Below, piece after piece: positions 44,213-53,090 of a stretch of 64,000 nucleotides of DNA. Location of the stretch: positions 49,784 through 113,783 of the forward strand of contig NZ_VFEV01000022.1 in assembly GCF_007858275.1 (NCBI RefSeq). The letters run 5' to 3'. Under the pieces are notes generated by a model. The model saw only the letters and a list, made by a program, of their open reading frames with translations, had not been told where the DNA came from and did not search any database. This DNA is from Pseudomonas proteolytica. GTDB lineage: Bacteria; Pseudomonadota; Gammaproteobacteria; Pseudomonadales; Pseudomonadaceae. The position numbers were made by a program, and so were the translations under genes. Every line of letters starts with the position of its first letter. Within the stretch, counting starts at the first letter, position 1.

Positions 44213-44581
44213 ATGACTATTTTTCGTAACGCAATCGCCTGGTTGATCCCGGCGTTGCTCGTGTCGGTAGGAGCCAACGCAATGGCAAGGATTCCTGTTT
44301 TACCCAGCACCGCCCAACTGGCCGGGCACTGGCAACTGCGCCAGCAAGAGCAGGTGTGCAAGCTGGATCTGATCGCTCAACCCAACAGCCTGGCCGGTGA
44401 CATTGATTGTGCGCAGCAGTGGCTGGGGCAAACACCCCTGACCTGGCTGCCCACCCCGGATGGTATCTGGCTGATGAATGCCGAGGGCACCGGAATAACC
44501 CATTTGAACCGGCAGAAAGAAGGCGAATATACCGCGCGTTCTGCTACTGGGTTGGAGCTGTTACTGCAACGTACACAATAA
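44213..44581 (+). CDS. aprI: Alkaline protease inhibitor
   Basis: A 122-residue periplasmic inhibitor of the Inh family. The signal peptide (TIFRNAIAWLIPALLVSVGANAMA) is followed by ARIPVLPSTAQLAGHWQLRQQEQVCKLDL; the N-terminal trunk inserts into the protease active site, and the two cysteines (about positions 49 and 65) form the conserved disulfide. I start at ATG 44213 since the upstream frame runs through the repeat element. It protects the cell from AprA that misfolds or leaks in the periplasm. Its place between aprA and aprD is standard for the locus. Confidence 0.93.
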   Translation: MTIFRNAIAWLIPALLVSVGANAMARIPVLPSTAQLAGHWQLRQQEQVCKLDLIAQPNSLAGDIDCAQQWLGQTPLTWLPTPDGIWLMNAEGTGITHLNRQKEGEYTARSATGLELLLQRTQ

Positions 44582-44590
44582 TAAAGTCAT

Positions 44591-44612
44591 GCGGTTATAG
44601 ATTTATAACCGC
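44591..44612 (+). terminator. Hairpin after aprI
   Basis: GCGGTTATA and its exact reverse complement surround a four-base loop, ten bases after the aprI stop. There is no T-tract, and the operon continues 150 bases later, so it is probably an attenuating or RNA-stabilising structure between aprI and aprD. Confidence 0.4.
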
Positions 44613-44757
44613 CAGATATAGGGATATTTACTGGGCGTGACCTATCTCGACCTGTCACTTCCAACATATTAAACACCTTATAAATAGTTGCCAGCCCCCT
44701 TAGTGGGGCGCTCGGCAGACTATCGCACGTATTTCAGTCCAGGGAAGATCAGGCAAC

Positions 44758-46509
44758 ATGGCGAAGACCACTCCCACTGCACCACTGTTTAAAGCCCTCG
44801 GCGATTATAAAAGTATCCTGATCAGCGTCGGTTGTTTCACTGCGCTGATCAATTTGCTGATGCTGGTGCCGTCCATTTATATGCTGCAAGTTTATGACCG
44901 GGTCCTGTCATCGCAGAACGAAACCACCTTGGTGATGTTGACCCTGATGGTGGTGGGGTTCTTTGCCTTCATCGGCACCCTGGAAGTGGTGCGCAGCTTT
45001 ATCGTGATCCGCATCGGCAGCCAATTGGAGCGCCGGTTCAACCTGCAGGTGTACAAGGCCGCCTTCGAGCGCAACCTGCAACGGGGTGAAGGCCACGCCG
45101 GGCAATCCTTGGGCGACTTGACCCATATCCGCCAGTTCCTCACCGGGCCGGCGTTGTTTGCGTTCTTCGATGCGCCGTGGTTCCCCATCTACTTGCTGGT
45201 GATCTTCCTGTTCAACGTGTGGCTTGGGGTGTTGGCCACGGCTGGGGCCGTGCTGTTGATCGCTCTGGCGTGCCTGAACGAATACCTGACCAAAAAACCG
45301 TTGCGCGAAGCCAGCGGCTACTCGCAACAGTCCACCCAATTGGCCACCAGCCACTTGCACAACGCCGAGACCATCCAGGCCATGGGCATGCTGGGGGCGC
45401 TGCGCGCTCGTTGGTTCCAGGTGCATTCGCGGTTTCTCGGCTTGCAGAACCAGGCCAGCGACACCGGTTCGGTGATCAGCTCCCTGAGCAAGTCCTTGCG
45501 CCTGCTCCTGCAATCGTTGGTGTTGGGGCTCGGTGCCTTGTTGGTGATCAAGGGCCAGATGACCGCCGGGATGATGATCGCCGGGACCATTCTGATGGGG
45601 CGGGTGCTCAGCCCGATCGACCAGTTGATCGCGGTGTGGAAGCAATGGAGCTCGGCCAAGCTGGCCTACCAGCGCCTCGATGAGCTGTTGCAGGAGTTCC
45701 CGCCGGGGGCACAGGCCATGGCGCTGCCGGCGCCCAAGGGCCAGGTGAGTTTCGAGCAGGTCAGCGCCGGCCCTCCGGGGCGGCGGGTAGCCACCTTGCA
45801 TCAGGTCAGCTTCAACCTCGCGGCCGGTGAAGTGTTGGGGGTATTGGGGGCGTCCGGGTCCGGCAAATCGACCTTGGCGCGGGTGCTGGTGGGCGTGTGG
45901 CCGACCCTGGCCGGCACGGTGCGCCTGGACGGCGCCGATATCCATCGCTGGGACCGCGACGACCTTGGTCCGCACGTCGGTTACTTGCCCCAGGACATCG
46001 AGCTGTTCAGCGGCAGCATCGCCGACAACATTGCGCGTTTTCGCCAGGCAGACCCGGAGCGGGTGGTACAGGCCGCCCAACAAGCCGGGGTGCACGACCT
46101 GATCCTGCGCCTGCCCCAGGGCTACGACACGGTGTTGGGCGACGACGGCAGCGGTTTGTCCGGTGGGCAGAAACAACGGGTGGCCCTGGCTCGCGCGCTG
46201 TATGGCGGGCCGCGCTTGATCGTGCTCGACGAGCCCAATTCCAACCTCGACACCGTGGGCGAGGCGGCTTTGGCCAGCGCCATCATGCAGATAAAAGCCC
46301 AGGGCAGCAGCGTGATCCTGGTCACCCACCGCTCTTCGGCGCTGGCCCAGGCCGACAAGCTGCTGGTGCTCAACGAAGGCCGCCTGCAAGCATTCGGCCC
46401 CAGCCAGGAGGTGCTGCGGGCGCTGTCCGGGCAAGCCGAACAACCCCGTGAAAAGGCCGGCGTCAGCCTCAGCCGTCAATATCCTGCGGCAAGGAATCCT
46501 GGCCAATGA
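44758..46509 (+). CDS. aprD: Type I secretion ABC transporter (inner-membrane ATPase)
   Basis: A 583-residue fusion of a six-segment membrane domain (residues about 20-310) and an ATPase (about 330-565) with Walker A GASGSGKS, signature LSGGQKQR and Walker B LIVLDEPNSN. Members of the PrtD/AprD class lack the C39 peptidase, as here. It recognises the C-terminal signals of AprA and LipA and powers their one-step export with AprE and AprF. Its stop overlaps the aprE start (ATGA at 46506). Confidence 0.96.
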   Translation: MAKTTPTAPLFKALGDYKSILISVGCFTALINLLMLVPSIYMLQVYDRVLSSQNETTLVMLTLMVVGFFAFIGTLEVVRSFIVIRIGSQLERRFNLQVYKAAFERNLQRGEGHAGQSLGDLTHIRQFLTGPALFAFFDAPWFPIYLLVIFLFNVWLGVLATAGAVLLIALACLNEYLTKKPLREASGYSQQSTQLATSHLHNAETIQAMGMLGALRARWFQVHSRFLGLQNQASDTGSVISSLSKSLRLLLQSLVLGLGALLVIKGQMTAGMMIAGTILMGRVLSPIDQLIAVWKQWSSAKLAYQRLDELLQEFPPGAQAMALPAPKGQVSFEQVSAGPPGRRVATLHQVSFNLAAGEVLGVLGASGSGKSTLARVLVGVWPTLAGTVRLDGADIHRWDRDDLGPHVGYLPQDIELFSGSIADNIARFRQADPERVVQAAQQAGVHDLILRLPQGYDTVLGDDGSGLSGGQKQRVALARALYGGPRLIVLDEPNSNLDTVGEAALASAIMQIKAQGSSVILVTHRSSALAQADKLLVLNEGRLQAFGPSQEVLRALSGQAEQPREKAGVSLSRQYPAARNPGQ

Positions 46510-47828
46510 GCACCGATAACAGCCTGCCAAACGAACAGATCTTCCCCGAGCGCGATGCGCGCTTTTTCGCCCGCCTGGGTTGGGTAATGACGGTGGTCGG
46601 CGCCGGAGGGTTCTTCCTCTGGGCCAGCCTGGCGCCCCTGGACCAGGGCATTCCTGTACAGGGCACGGTGGTGGTGTCCGGCAAGCGCAAGGCCGTGCAA
46701 ACCCTGAGCCCCGGCGTGGTCAGCCGGATTCTGGTGCGCGAAGGCGAGGTGGTCAAACAGGGCCAACCGCTGTTTCGCCTCGACCAGACCCAAAGCCAGG
46801 CCGACGTGCATTCCCTGCAAGCCCAATACCGCATGGCCTGGGCCAGCGTCGCCCGCTGGCAGAGCGAGCGCGACAACTTACCGGCGGTGGTCTTTCCCGC
46901 TGAACTGAGTAGCGCCGCCGATCCTGCGCTGGCCCTGGTACTTGAAGGCCAGCGTCAGCTGTTCAGCAGCCGGCGTGATGCGTTTGCCCGCGAGCAATCG
47001 GGGATCCGCGCCAGCATTGAAGGCGCCAGCGCCCAACTCAACGGCATGCGCCGCGCCCGCACTGACCTGAGCGCCCAGGCGCAATCGCTACGTGATCAAC
47101 TGGCCAACCTGCAACCCTTGGCCGACAACGGCTATATCCCGCGTAATCGTCTATTGGAGTACCAGCGCCAACTGTCCCAGGTGCAGCAGGACCTGGCGCA
47201 GAACACCGGTGAAAGTGGGCGTATCGAGCAAGGCATCCTCGAATCGCGCCTCAAGTTGCAACAGCACAGTGAGGAATACCAGAAGGAAGTGCGCAGCCAA
47301 CTGGCCGACGCGCAACTGCGCAGCCTGACCCTGGAGCAGCAGTTGACCTCCGCCGGCTTTGACCTGCAACACAGTGAAATCAACGCGCCGGCCGATGGCA
47401 TTGCGGTGAACCTCGGGGTGCATACCGAGGGTGCGGTGGTGCGGGCCGGGGAAACCCTGCTGGAAATCGTGCCCCAGGACACGCGCCTGGAAGTGGAGGG
47501 GCGTTTGCCGGTGAACCTGGTGGACAAGGTCGGCAGCCATCTGCCGGTAGATATCCTGTTCACCGCCTTCAACCAGAGCCGCACGCCTCGGGTGCCGGGA
47601 GAAGTGAGCCTGATCTCCGCCGACCAGTTGCTCGACGAAAAAACCGGCGCGCCGTATTACGTGCTGCGCACCACCGTCAGCGATGCCTCCCTGGAAAAAC
47701 TCCAGGGCCTGGTGATCAAGCCGGGCATGCCCGCCGAGATGTTTGTGCGTACCGGCGAGCGCTCGCTGCTCAACTACCTGTTCAAGCCGCTGCTCGACCG
47801 TGCCGGCTCGGCGTTGACCGAGGAATGA
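46506..47828 (+). CDS. aprE: Type I secretion membrane-fusion protein (HlyD family)
   Basis: A 440-residue HlyD/PrtE adaptor. One membrane segment lies near residues 22-45, followed by a lipoyl-like half (VVVSGKRKAVQTLSPGVVSRILVREGEVVKQGQPLFRLD), a long coiled-coil hairpin with LRDQLANLQPLADNGYIPRNRLLEYQRQL, the second lipoyl half (HSEINAPADGIAVNLGVHTEG) and a beta-barrel domain with the HlyD signature toward the C-terminus. It links AprD to AprF across the periplasm. Start and stop both overlap neighbours by four bases. Confidence 0.95.
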   Translation: MSTDNSLPNEQIFPERDARFFARLGWVMTVVGAGGFFLWASLAPLDQGIPVQGTVVVSGKRKAVQTLSPGVVSRILVREGEVVKQGQPLFRLDQTQSQADVHSLQAQYRMAWASVARWQSERDNLPAVVFPAELSSAADPALALVLEGQRQLFSSRRDAFAREQSGIRASIEGASAQLNGMRRARTDLSAQAQSLRDQLANLQPLADNGYIPRNRLLEYQRQLSQVQQDLAQNTGESGRIEQGILESRLKLQQHSEEYQKEVRSQLADAQLRSLTLEQQLTSAGFDLQHSEINAPADGIAVNLGVHTEGAVVRAGETLLEIVPQDTRLEVEGRLPVNLVDKVGSHLPVDILFTAFNQSRTPRVPGEVSLISADQLLDEKTGAPYYVLRTTVSDASLEKLQGLVIKPGMPAEMFVRTGERSLLNYLFKPLLDRAGSALTEE

Positions 47829-49168
47829 GCATGAAGCCCGTATTCATCGCCTTGCTCCTCGCCTGCAGCAGCGCCCAAGCGGCCATGGGCCCGTTCGATG
47901 TGTATGAACAGGCCCTGCGTAACGATCCGGTGTTCCTCGGCGCAATCAAGGAGCGTGACGCTGGCCTGGAAAACCGCACCATTGGCCGCGCCGGCCTGTT
48001 GCCGCGGCTGTCGTACAACTACAACAAGGGCCGCAACAACTCCCAGGCCAACCTGCCCGATGGCCGTGGCGGCCACTATCACGACGACCGCAACTACAAC
48101 AGCTTCGGCTCGACCTTCACCCTGCAACAGCCGCTGTTCGACTACGAAGCCTATGCCAACTACCGCAAGGGCGTGGCCCAGGCGCTGTTTGCCGACGAGA
48201 GTTTCCGCGACAAGAGCCAGGCGCTGTTGGTGCGGGTGCTGACGTATTACACCCAGGCCCTGTTCGCCCAGGACCAGATCGATATCGCCCGGGCAAAAAA
48301 GAAAGCCTACGAGCAACAGTTCCAGCAGAACCAGCATCTGTTCCAGCAGGGCGAGGGCACGCGCACCGACATCCTGGAGGCCGAATCCCGTTATGAACTG
48401 GCGACCGCCGAGGAGATCCAGGCGCTCGACGAGCAGGACGCGTCGCTGCGCGAACTGGGGGCGTTGCTTGGCGTACAGAGCGTGAATATCGCCGACCTGG
48501 CCCCACTGAACCGCGACTTTGCCGCTTTCACCCTGGCCCCGGCCAACTACGACAGCTGGCACGAACTGGCAATCACCAACAACCCGACCCTGGCTTCCCA
48601 GCGCCAGGCCGTGGAAGTGGCGCGTTATGAGGTGGAGCGCAACCGCGCCGGGCACTTGCCGCGGATCACCGCGTACGCCAGCTCGCGCCAGCAGGAGTCC
48701 GACAGCGGCAACACCTACAACCAGCGCTACGACACCAACACCATCGGTATTGAAGTCAGCGTGCCGCTGTATGCCGGGGGCGGCGTCTCGGCATCCACCC
48801 GCCAGGCCGCCCGCTCCATGGAGCAGGCCGAGTACGAACTGGAGGGCAAGACCCGCGAAACCCTGATCGAGTTGCGTCGCCAGTTCAGCGCCTGCCTGTC
48901 GGGGGTGAGCAAACTGCGGGCCTATCAAAAGGCCTTGGTCTCCGCCGAGGCGCTGGTGGTGTCGACCAAGCAGAGCATCCTCGGTGGCGAGCGGGTCAAC
49001 CTGGATGCCCTCAACGCCGAACAGCAGTTGTACAGCACCCGTCGCGACCTGGCCCAGGCCCGCTACGACTACCTGATGGCCTGGACGAAGTTGCACTACT
49101 ACGCGGGCAATCTGCGTGACACCGACCTGGCCAAGGTCGACGAAGCCTTCGGCCCAGCCCAACGCTGA
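47825..49168 (+). CDS. aprF: Type I secretion outer-membrane protein (TolC family)
   Basis: A 447-residue TolC-like protein with signal peptide MSMKPVFIALLLACSSAQA and mature start AMGPFDVYEQALRNDPVF, the usual wording of PrtF/AprF. Two repeated OEP halves with long helices are seen (RTDILEAESRYELATAEE; GGERVNLDALNAEQQLYSTRRDLAQARYDYLMAW). It forms the trimeric outer-membrane tunnel for AprA and LipA. The start may be 47825, overlapping the aprE stop, or ATG at 47831. A half REP-like sequence follows the stop at about 49171-49196. Confidence 0.95.
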   Translation: MSMKPVFIALLLACSSAQAAMGPFDVYEQALRNDPVFLGAIKERDAGLENRTIGRAGLLPRLSYNYNKGRNNSQANLPDGRGGHYHDDRNYNSFGSTFTLQQPLFDYEAYANYRKGVAQALFADESFRDKSQALLVRVLTYYTQALFAQDQIDIARAKKKAYEQQFQQNQHLFQQGEGTRTDILEAESRYELATAEEIQALDEQDASLRELGALLGVQSVNIADLAPLNRDFAAFTLAPANYDSWHELAITNNPTLASQRQAVEVARYEVERNRAGHLPRITAYASSRQQESDSGNTYNQRYDTNTIGIEVSVPLYAGGGVSASTRQAARSMEQAEYELEGKTRETLIELRRQFSACLSGVSKLRAYQKALVSAEALVVSTKQSILGGERVNLDALNAEQQLYSTRRDLAQARYDYLMAWTKLHYYAGNLRDTDLAKVDEAFGPAQR

Positions 49169-49228
49169 CCCTGCGGGAGCCGGCTCCTACAGGGGATAAC
49201 CCACACAATAAAAATGAGGAAGGTCACC

Positions 49229-52186
49229 GTGAATGCAAAACAACGAGGCTATCACTGCGTCATGCTGTGTGGGCTGGCCAGCCTGGGTACCGTCCAGGCC
49301 GCGCCCTACGTGGAAGTGGGCAAGCCGGGCGACGCCGCCAGTTGGCGCTCGGCGGAGTTCCAGCGCGACTGGGGCCTGGGGCGCATGCAGGCCGATCAGG
49401 CTTACGCCGCGGGAATCAGCGGGGCCGGGGTGAAGATCGGCGCCCTGGACTCGGGCTTCGATGCCAGCCACCCGGAAGCCTCCCCGGCGCGCTTCCACCC
49501 GGTGACCGCCAACGGCACCGATGTGGATGGCAGCCCGTTCTCCACTACCGGTGCGCTGAACCCCAACAACGACTCCCACGGCACCCATGTCACCGGCACC
49601 ATGGCCGCTGCGCGTGACGGCACCGGCATGCACGGCGTGGCCTACAACGCGCAGCTCTATGTGGGCAATACCAACGCCAACGACAGCTTTCTGTTTGGCC
49701 CGACGCCTGACCCCAAATACTTCAAGGCGGTGTACAGCGCCATGGTCGATGCCGGGGTGCGCGCGATCAACAACAGCTGGGGCAGCCAGCCCAAGGATGT
49801 CAGCTACCAGACCTTGAATGACCTGCACGCAGCCTATGCCCAGCACTTCAACCAGGGCACCTGGCTGGACGCCGCCGCCGATGTGGCGCGGGCCGGGGTG
49901 ATCAATGTGTTCAGCGCCGGTAACAGCGGCTATGCCAACGCCAGCGTGCGCTCGGCCTTGCCGTACTTTGAGCCGGCGCTGGAAGGCCACTGGCTGGCGG
50001 TCTCGGGCCTGGACCAGGCCAATAACCAGAAGTACAACCAGTGCGGCATCGCCAAGTATTGGTGCGTCTCTACCCCCGGCGCGAAGATCGACAGCACCAT
50101 TCCCGGCGGCGGTTATGCGGTCAAGTCCGGCACCTCGATGTCGGCGCCCCATGCCACGGGGGCCTTGGCCCTGGTGATGGAACGCTACCCGTACCTGAAC
50201 AACGAGCAAGCCTTGCAGGTGTTGCTGACAACGGCCACGCAACTGGACGGTTCACTGACCGATGCGCCGAGCGCCAAGATCGGCTGGGGCGTGCCGGACC
50301 TTGGCCGGGCGATGCATGGGCCGGGGCAGTTGCTGGGCGCCATGGACGTCAATCTGGCGGCCGGGCAGGGCGATGTATGGAGCAATGGCATCTCCGACAA
50401 GGCGCTGCTGCAGCGCCAGGCCGAAGACAGCGCCGAGCACCTGGCCTGGCAACAGACCTTGCAGGACAAAGGCTGGGAAAATGGCATCGGCGCCGGCGCC
50501 AGCCAGCAGGAACAGACTGACTACGCCGTGGGCATGGCCCGGGATGCGGCCGCGGCCCAGCGCATTTACCAAGGCAGCCTGATCAAGTCCGGCGCCGGTA
50601 GCCTGGTGCTCAGCGGCGACAGCACCTATCGCGGCCCGACCACGGTCAATGGTGGGGTGTTGAAGGTCGATGGTTCGCTGGCATCGCAGGTCACGGTCAA
50701 CAATGGTGGGACCTTGGGCGGTTCCGGGCGCATTGGCGCGTTGCAGGCCAACAGCGGCAGTGTGGTTGCGCCGGGCAATTCCATCGGCACCTTGAATGTG
50801 AGCGGGGATGTGAGCTTCGACGCCGGCTCCACCTATGCAGTGGAGCTGTCGAACGCCAGCAGTGACCGCATCGTCGCCGGCGGCAAGGCCAGCCTCAACG
50901 GCGGCACCGTGACCCTGGCCCTGGAAAACAGCCCGACCTTGCTCAGCCAGCCCCAGGCGCAAAGCCTGATCGGCCGTCAGTACACCATCCTGCAGGCGGC
51001 GGGCGGGGTCACCGGCAGTTTTGGTGCGGTATTGCCCAACTACCTGTTCCTCGGTGGCGACCTCGACTACAACGGCAACGGCGTGCAACTGGCAATCGCG
51101 CGCAATGACGCAAGCTTTGCCAGCGTCGCCGCAACCCGTAACCAGCGCGCCGTGGCGGCTGCGGCCGAGCAACTGGGCGCTGGCAACCCCGTGTATGAAA
51201 GCGTGCTGAGCAGCGACTCCAGCAGGGTTGCCCGCCAGGCCTTCCAGCAATTGTCTGGCGAGATCTACCCGGCGGTGGGCGCCATGTTGATCAACGACAG
51301 CCGCCATGTACGCGATGCCGTCGGTGAGCGCTTGCGCCATGTGCCTGCCACGGGCGAAAGCAACCTGTGGATCAAGGCCCTCGGTGCCTGGGGCAAGGCC
51401 GACAGCCAAAGCGAATATGCCGGTTACACCCGCTCTATCGGCGGGATGTTGCTGGGCGTCGATGGCCAGTGGGACGAGCAGACCCGCGTGGGCGTGATGG
51501 CGGGCTATAGCGACAGTTCGCTGAACATGGGGGATGGCACGCATTCGTCGGCCGATATCGACAGCTACCACCTGGGCACCTACGCCGGGCGTGAACTGGG
51601 CAACTGGCGCGTGAGTCTGGGCGGTGCCTATAGCTGGCATCGCGGCGATGTGCAGCGCGACCTGCAATACGGTGACGTCAGCGCCAAGCAAAAAACCAAA
51701 CTGGATGCGCGCAGCCTTCAGGTGTTCACCGAGGCGGCCTACCGCCTGGACCTGCAAGCCCTGGCCCTGGAACCGTTCGCCAACCTGGCCTACGTGCACC
51801 TGGACAGCGAACGATTGCATGAAAAAGGCGACGGCGCTGCCCTGCAACGCGGCAGTGATCGGCGTGACGCGACCCTCGGCACCCTGGGCCTGCGCGCGCT
51901 CAAAACCCTGCCTCTGAATGACCTGCAGCAAGTGGAACTCTCCGGATCCCTGGGCTGGCAGCACAGCCTTACGCCGGTTGAGTCCGAGGAACATCTGGCC
52001 TTTGTCGCTGGCGGCCCCTCGTTTGCCGTGCGCAGCACACCGTTGCAGCGCGACGCCGCGCTGGTGGGCTTGAAAGCCAGCCTGGCATTGAGTGACTCCA
52101 CCCGGGTCAACCTTGATTACAGCGGCCAACTGGGCTCGAAGGAGAGCAACCAAGGGGTGGGCCTGAGCCTCGACTGGCAATTCTAA
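49229..52186 (+). CDS. prtA: Autotransporter serine protease (subtilase)
   Basis: A 985-residue type Va autotransporter. GTG at 49229 is chosen because prtB begins identically (GGAAGGTCACC then GTG and MNAKQRG); an ATG at 49214 would cover the ribosome site. Signal peptide to VQAA; subtilase domain at about 60-375 with Asp74 (ALDSGFD), His117 (NDSHGTHVTG) and Ser303 (SGTSMSAPHATGA). A beta-helical linker with an autochaperone-type repeat (GAGSLVLSGDSTYRGPTTVNGG) covers about 450-600, and a 12-strand barrel fills the last 270 residues, ending in WQF. It is exported by the Sec and BAM pathways, not by AprDEF. Confidence 0.95.
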   Translation: MNAKQRGYHCVMLCGLASLGTVQAAPYVEVGKPGDAASWRSAEFQRDWGLGRMQADQAYAAGISGAGVKIGALDSGFDASHPEASPARFHPVTANGTDVDGSPFSTTGALNPNNDSHGTHVTGTMAAARDGTGMHGVAYNAQLYVGNTNANDSFLFGPTPDPKYFKAVYSAMVDAGVRAINNSWGSQPKDVSYQTLNDLHAAYAQHFNQGTWLDAAADVARAGVINVFSAGNSGYANASVRSALPYFEPALEGHWLAVSGLDQANNQKYNQCGIAKYWCVSTPGAKIDSTIPGGGYAVKSGTSMSAPHATGALALVMERYPYLNNEQALQVLLTTATQLDGSLTDAPSAKIGWGVPDLGRAMHGPGQLLGAMDVNLAAGQGDVWSNGISDKALLQRQAEDSAEHLAWQQTLQDKGWENGIGAGASQQEQTDYAVGMARDAAAAQRIYQGSLIKSGAGSLVLSGDSTYRGPTTVNGGVLKVDGSLASQVTVNNGGTLGGSGRIGALQANSGSVVAPGNSIGTLNVSGDVSFDAGSTYAVELSNASSDRIVAGGKASLNGGTVTLALENSPTLLSQPQAQSLIGRQYTILQAAGGVTGSFGAVLPNYLFLGGDLDYNGNGVQLAIARNDASFASVAATRNQRAVAAAAEQLGAGNPVYESVLSSDSSRVARQAFQQLSGEIYPAVGAMLINDSRHVRDAVGERLRHVPATGESNLWIKALGAWGKADSQSEYAGYTRSIGGMLLGVDGQWDEQTRVGVMAGYSDSSLNMGDGTHSSADIDSYHLGTYAGRELGNWRVSLGGAYSWHRGDVQRDLQYGDVSAKQKTKLDARSLQVFTEAAYRLDLQALALEPFANLAYVHLDSERLHEKGDGAALQRGSDRRDATLGTLGLRALKTLPLNDLQQVELSGSLGWQHSLTPVESEEHLAFVAGGPSFAVRSTPLQRDAALVGLKASLALSDSTRVNLDYSGQLGSKESNQGVGLSLDWQF

Positions 52187-52268
52187 ACTTGCGGCAGGAG
52201 CCGGTACGCCGGCTCTTGCTGGCGGGTGAATAAGAACAACAAACGCAACAAAACTAAGGAAGGTCACC

Positions 52269-53090
52269 GTGAACGCAAAACAACGAGGGTTTCACTCCTC
52301 CATCCCAACAGGCCCGGGCTACCCGCTCAAAGCCTTGAGTCGCGTGCCATACGGCGCGTTGCTGTGTTGCCTGGCCAGCCTGGGTACCGCCCAGGCCGCA
52401 CCCTACGTGGAAGCCGGCAAACTGGGGGATGCCGCCAGTTGGCGCAGCAATGAGTTCAAGGCCGATTGGGGCCTGGGGGCGGTCAATGCCGATGTGGCGT
52501 ATGCCGCCGGTTACAGTGGCAAGGGCGTGAAGCTGGGGATTTTCGATCAGCCGGTATATGCCCAGCATCCCGAGTTCTCCAGCCCGGGCAAGGTGCAGAC
52601 CCTGGTCACTGAGGGGATCCGCCAATACACCGACCCCTATATCCCGGTGAAGGCCGGTGACCCGTTCCGCTACGACGGTACACCGTCCCAGGGCTCCAAC
52701 GGCAAGCTGGGCGACCACGGCACCCATGTCGGTGGCATCGCGGCTGGCGACCGCAACGGCGGGCCGATGCACGGCGTGGCCTATAACGCGCAGATCCTCA
52801 GTGCCGAGAACGGCGACCCGGGCCCCGAAGACGGCATCATCCTGGGCAACGACGGTGCGGTGTACCAGGCCGGCTGGGACAGCCTGGTGGCCAATGGCGC
52901 ACGCATCATCAATAACAGCTGGGGGATCGGCATTGGCGAGCAGTTTGCCAAGGGCGGCAAAGACCCTGCGTTCGCGCATTTTGACCTGAGCGACGCGCAG
53001 GCCCAGTTCGACCAGATCAAGCCGTTGCTGGGTACCGCGCCAGGTGGCGCCTACACTGGGGCGATCAACGCGGCGCGCAGGGGGTGCTGA
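52269..53090 (+). pseudogene. prtB: Autotransporter serine protease PrtB, 5' part (frameshifted)
   Basis: GTG at 52269, after AAGGAAGGTCACC as in prtA, opens 273 codons with signal peptide (ending AQAA) and the first half of a subtilase domain: Asp93 in GIFDQPVYAQHPEF and His150 in GDHGTHVGGI. It stops at TGA 53088-53090 in AINAARRGC, exactly where the coding sense resumes one frame over. By analogy with PrtA (DVARAGVINVFSAGN), the intended wording would be AARQGVLTIFAAGN. Loss of a single C before AGGGGG explains it. As sequenced this piece lacks the catalytic Ser and the barrel. Confidence 0.9.

Noticed and set aside
50252..52267. 671-codon open frame on the minus strand
   Set aside because: Antisense to the prtA passenger and barrel; the same kind of frame appears opposite prtB, as expected for homologous GC-rich sequence.
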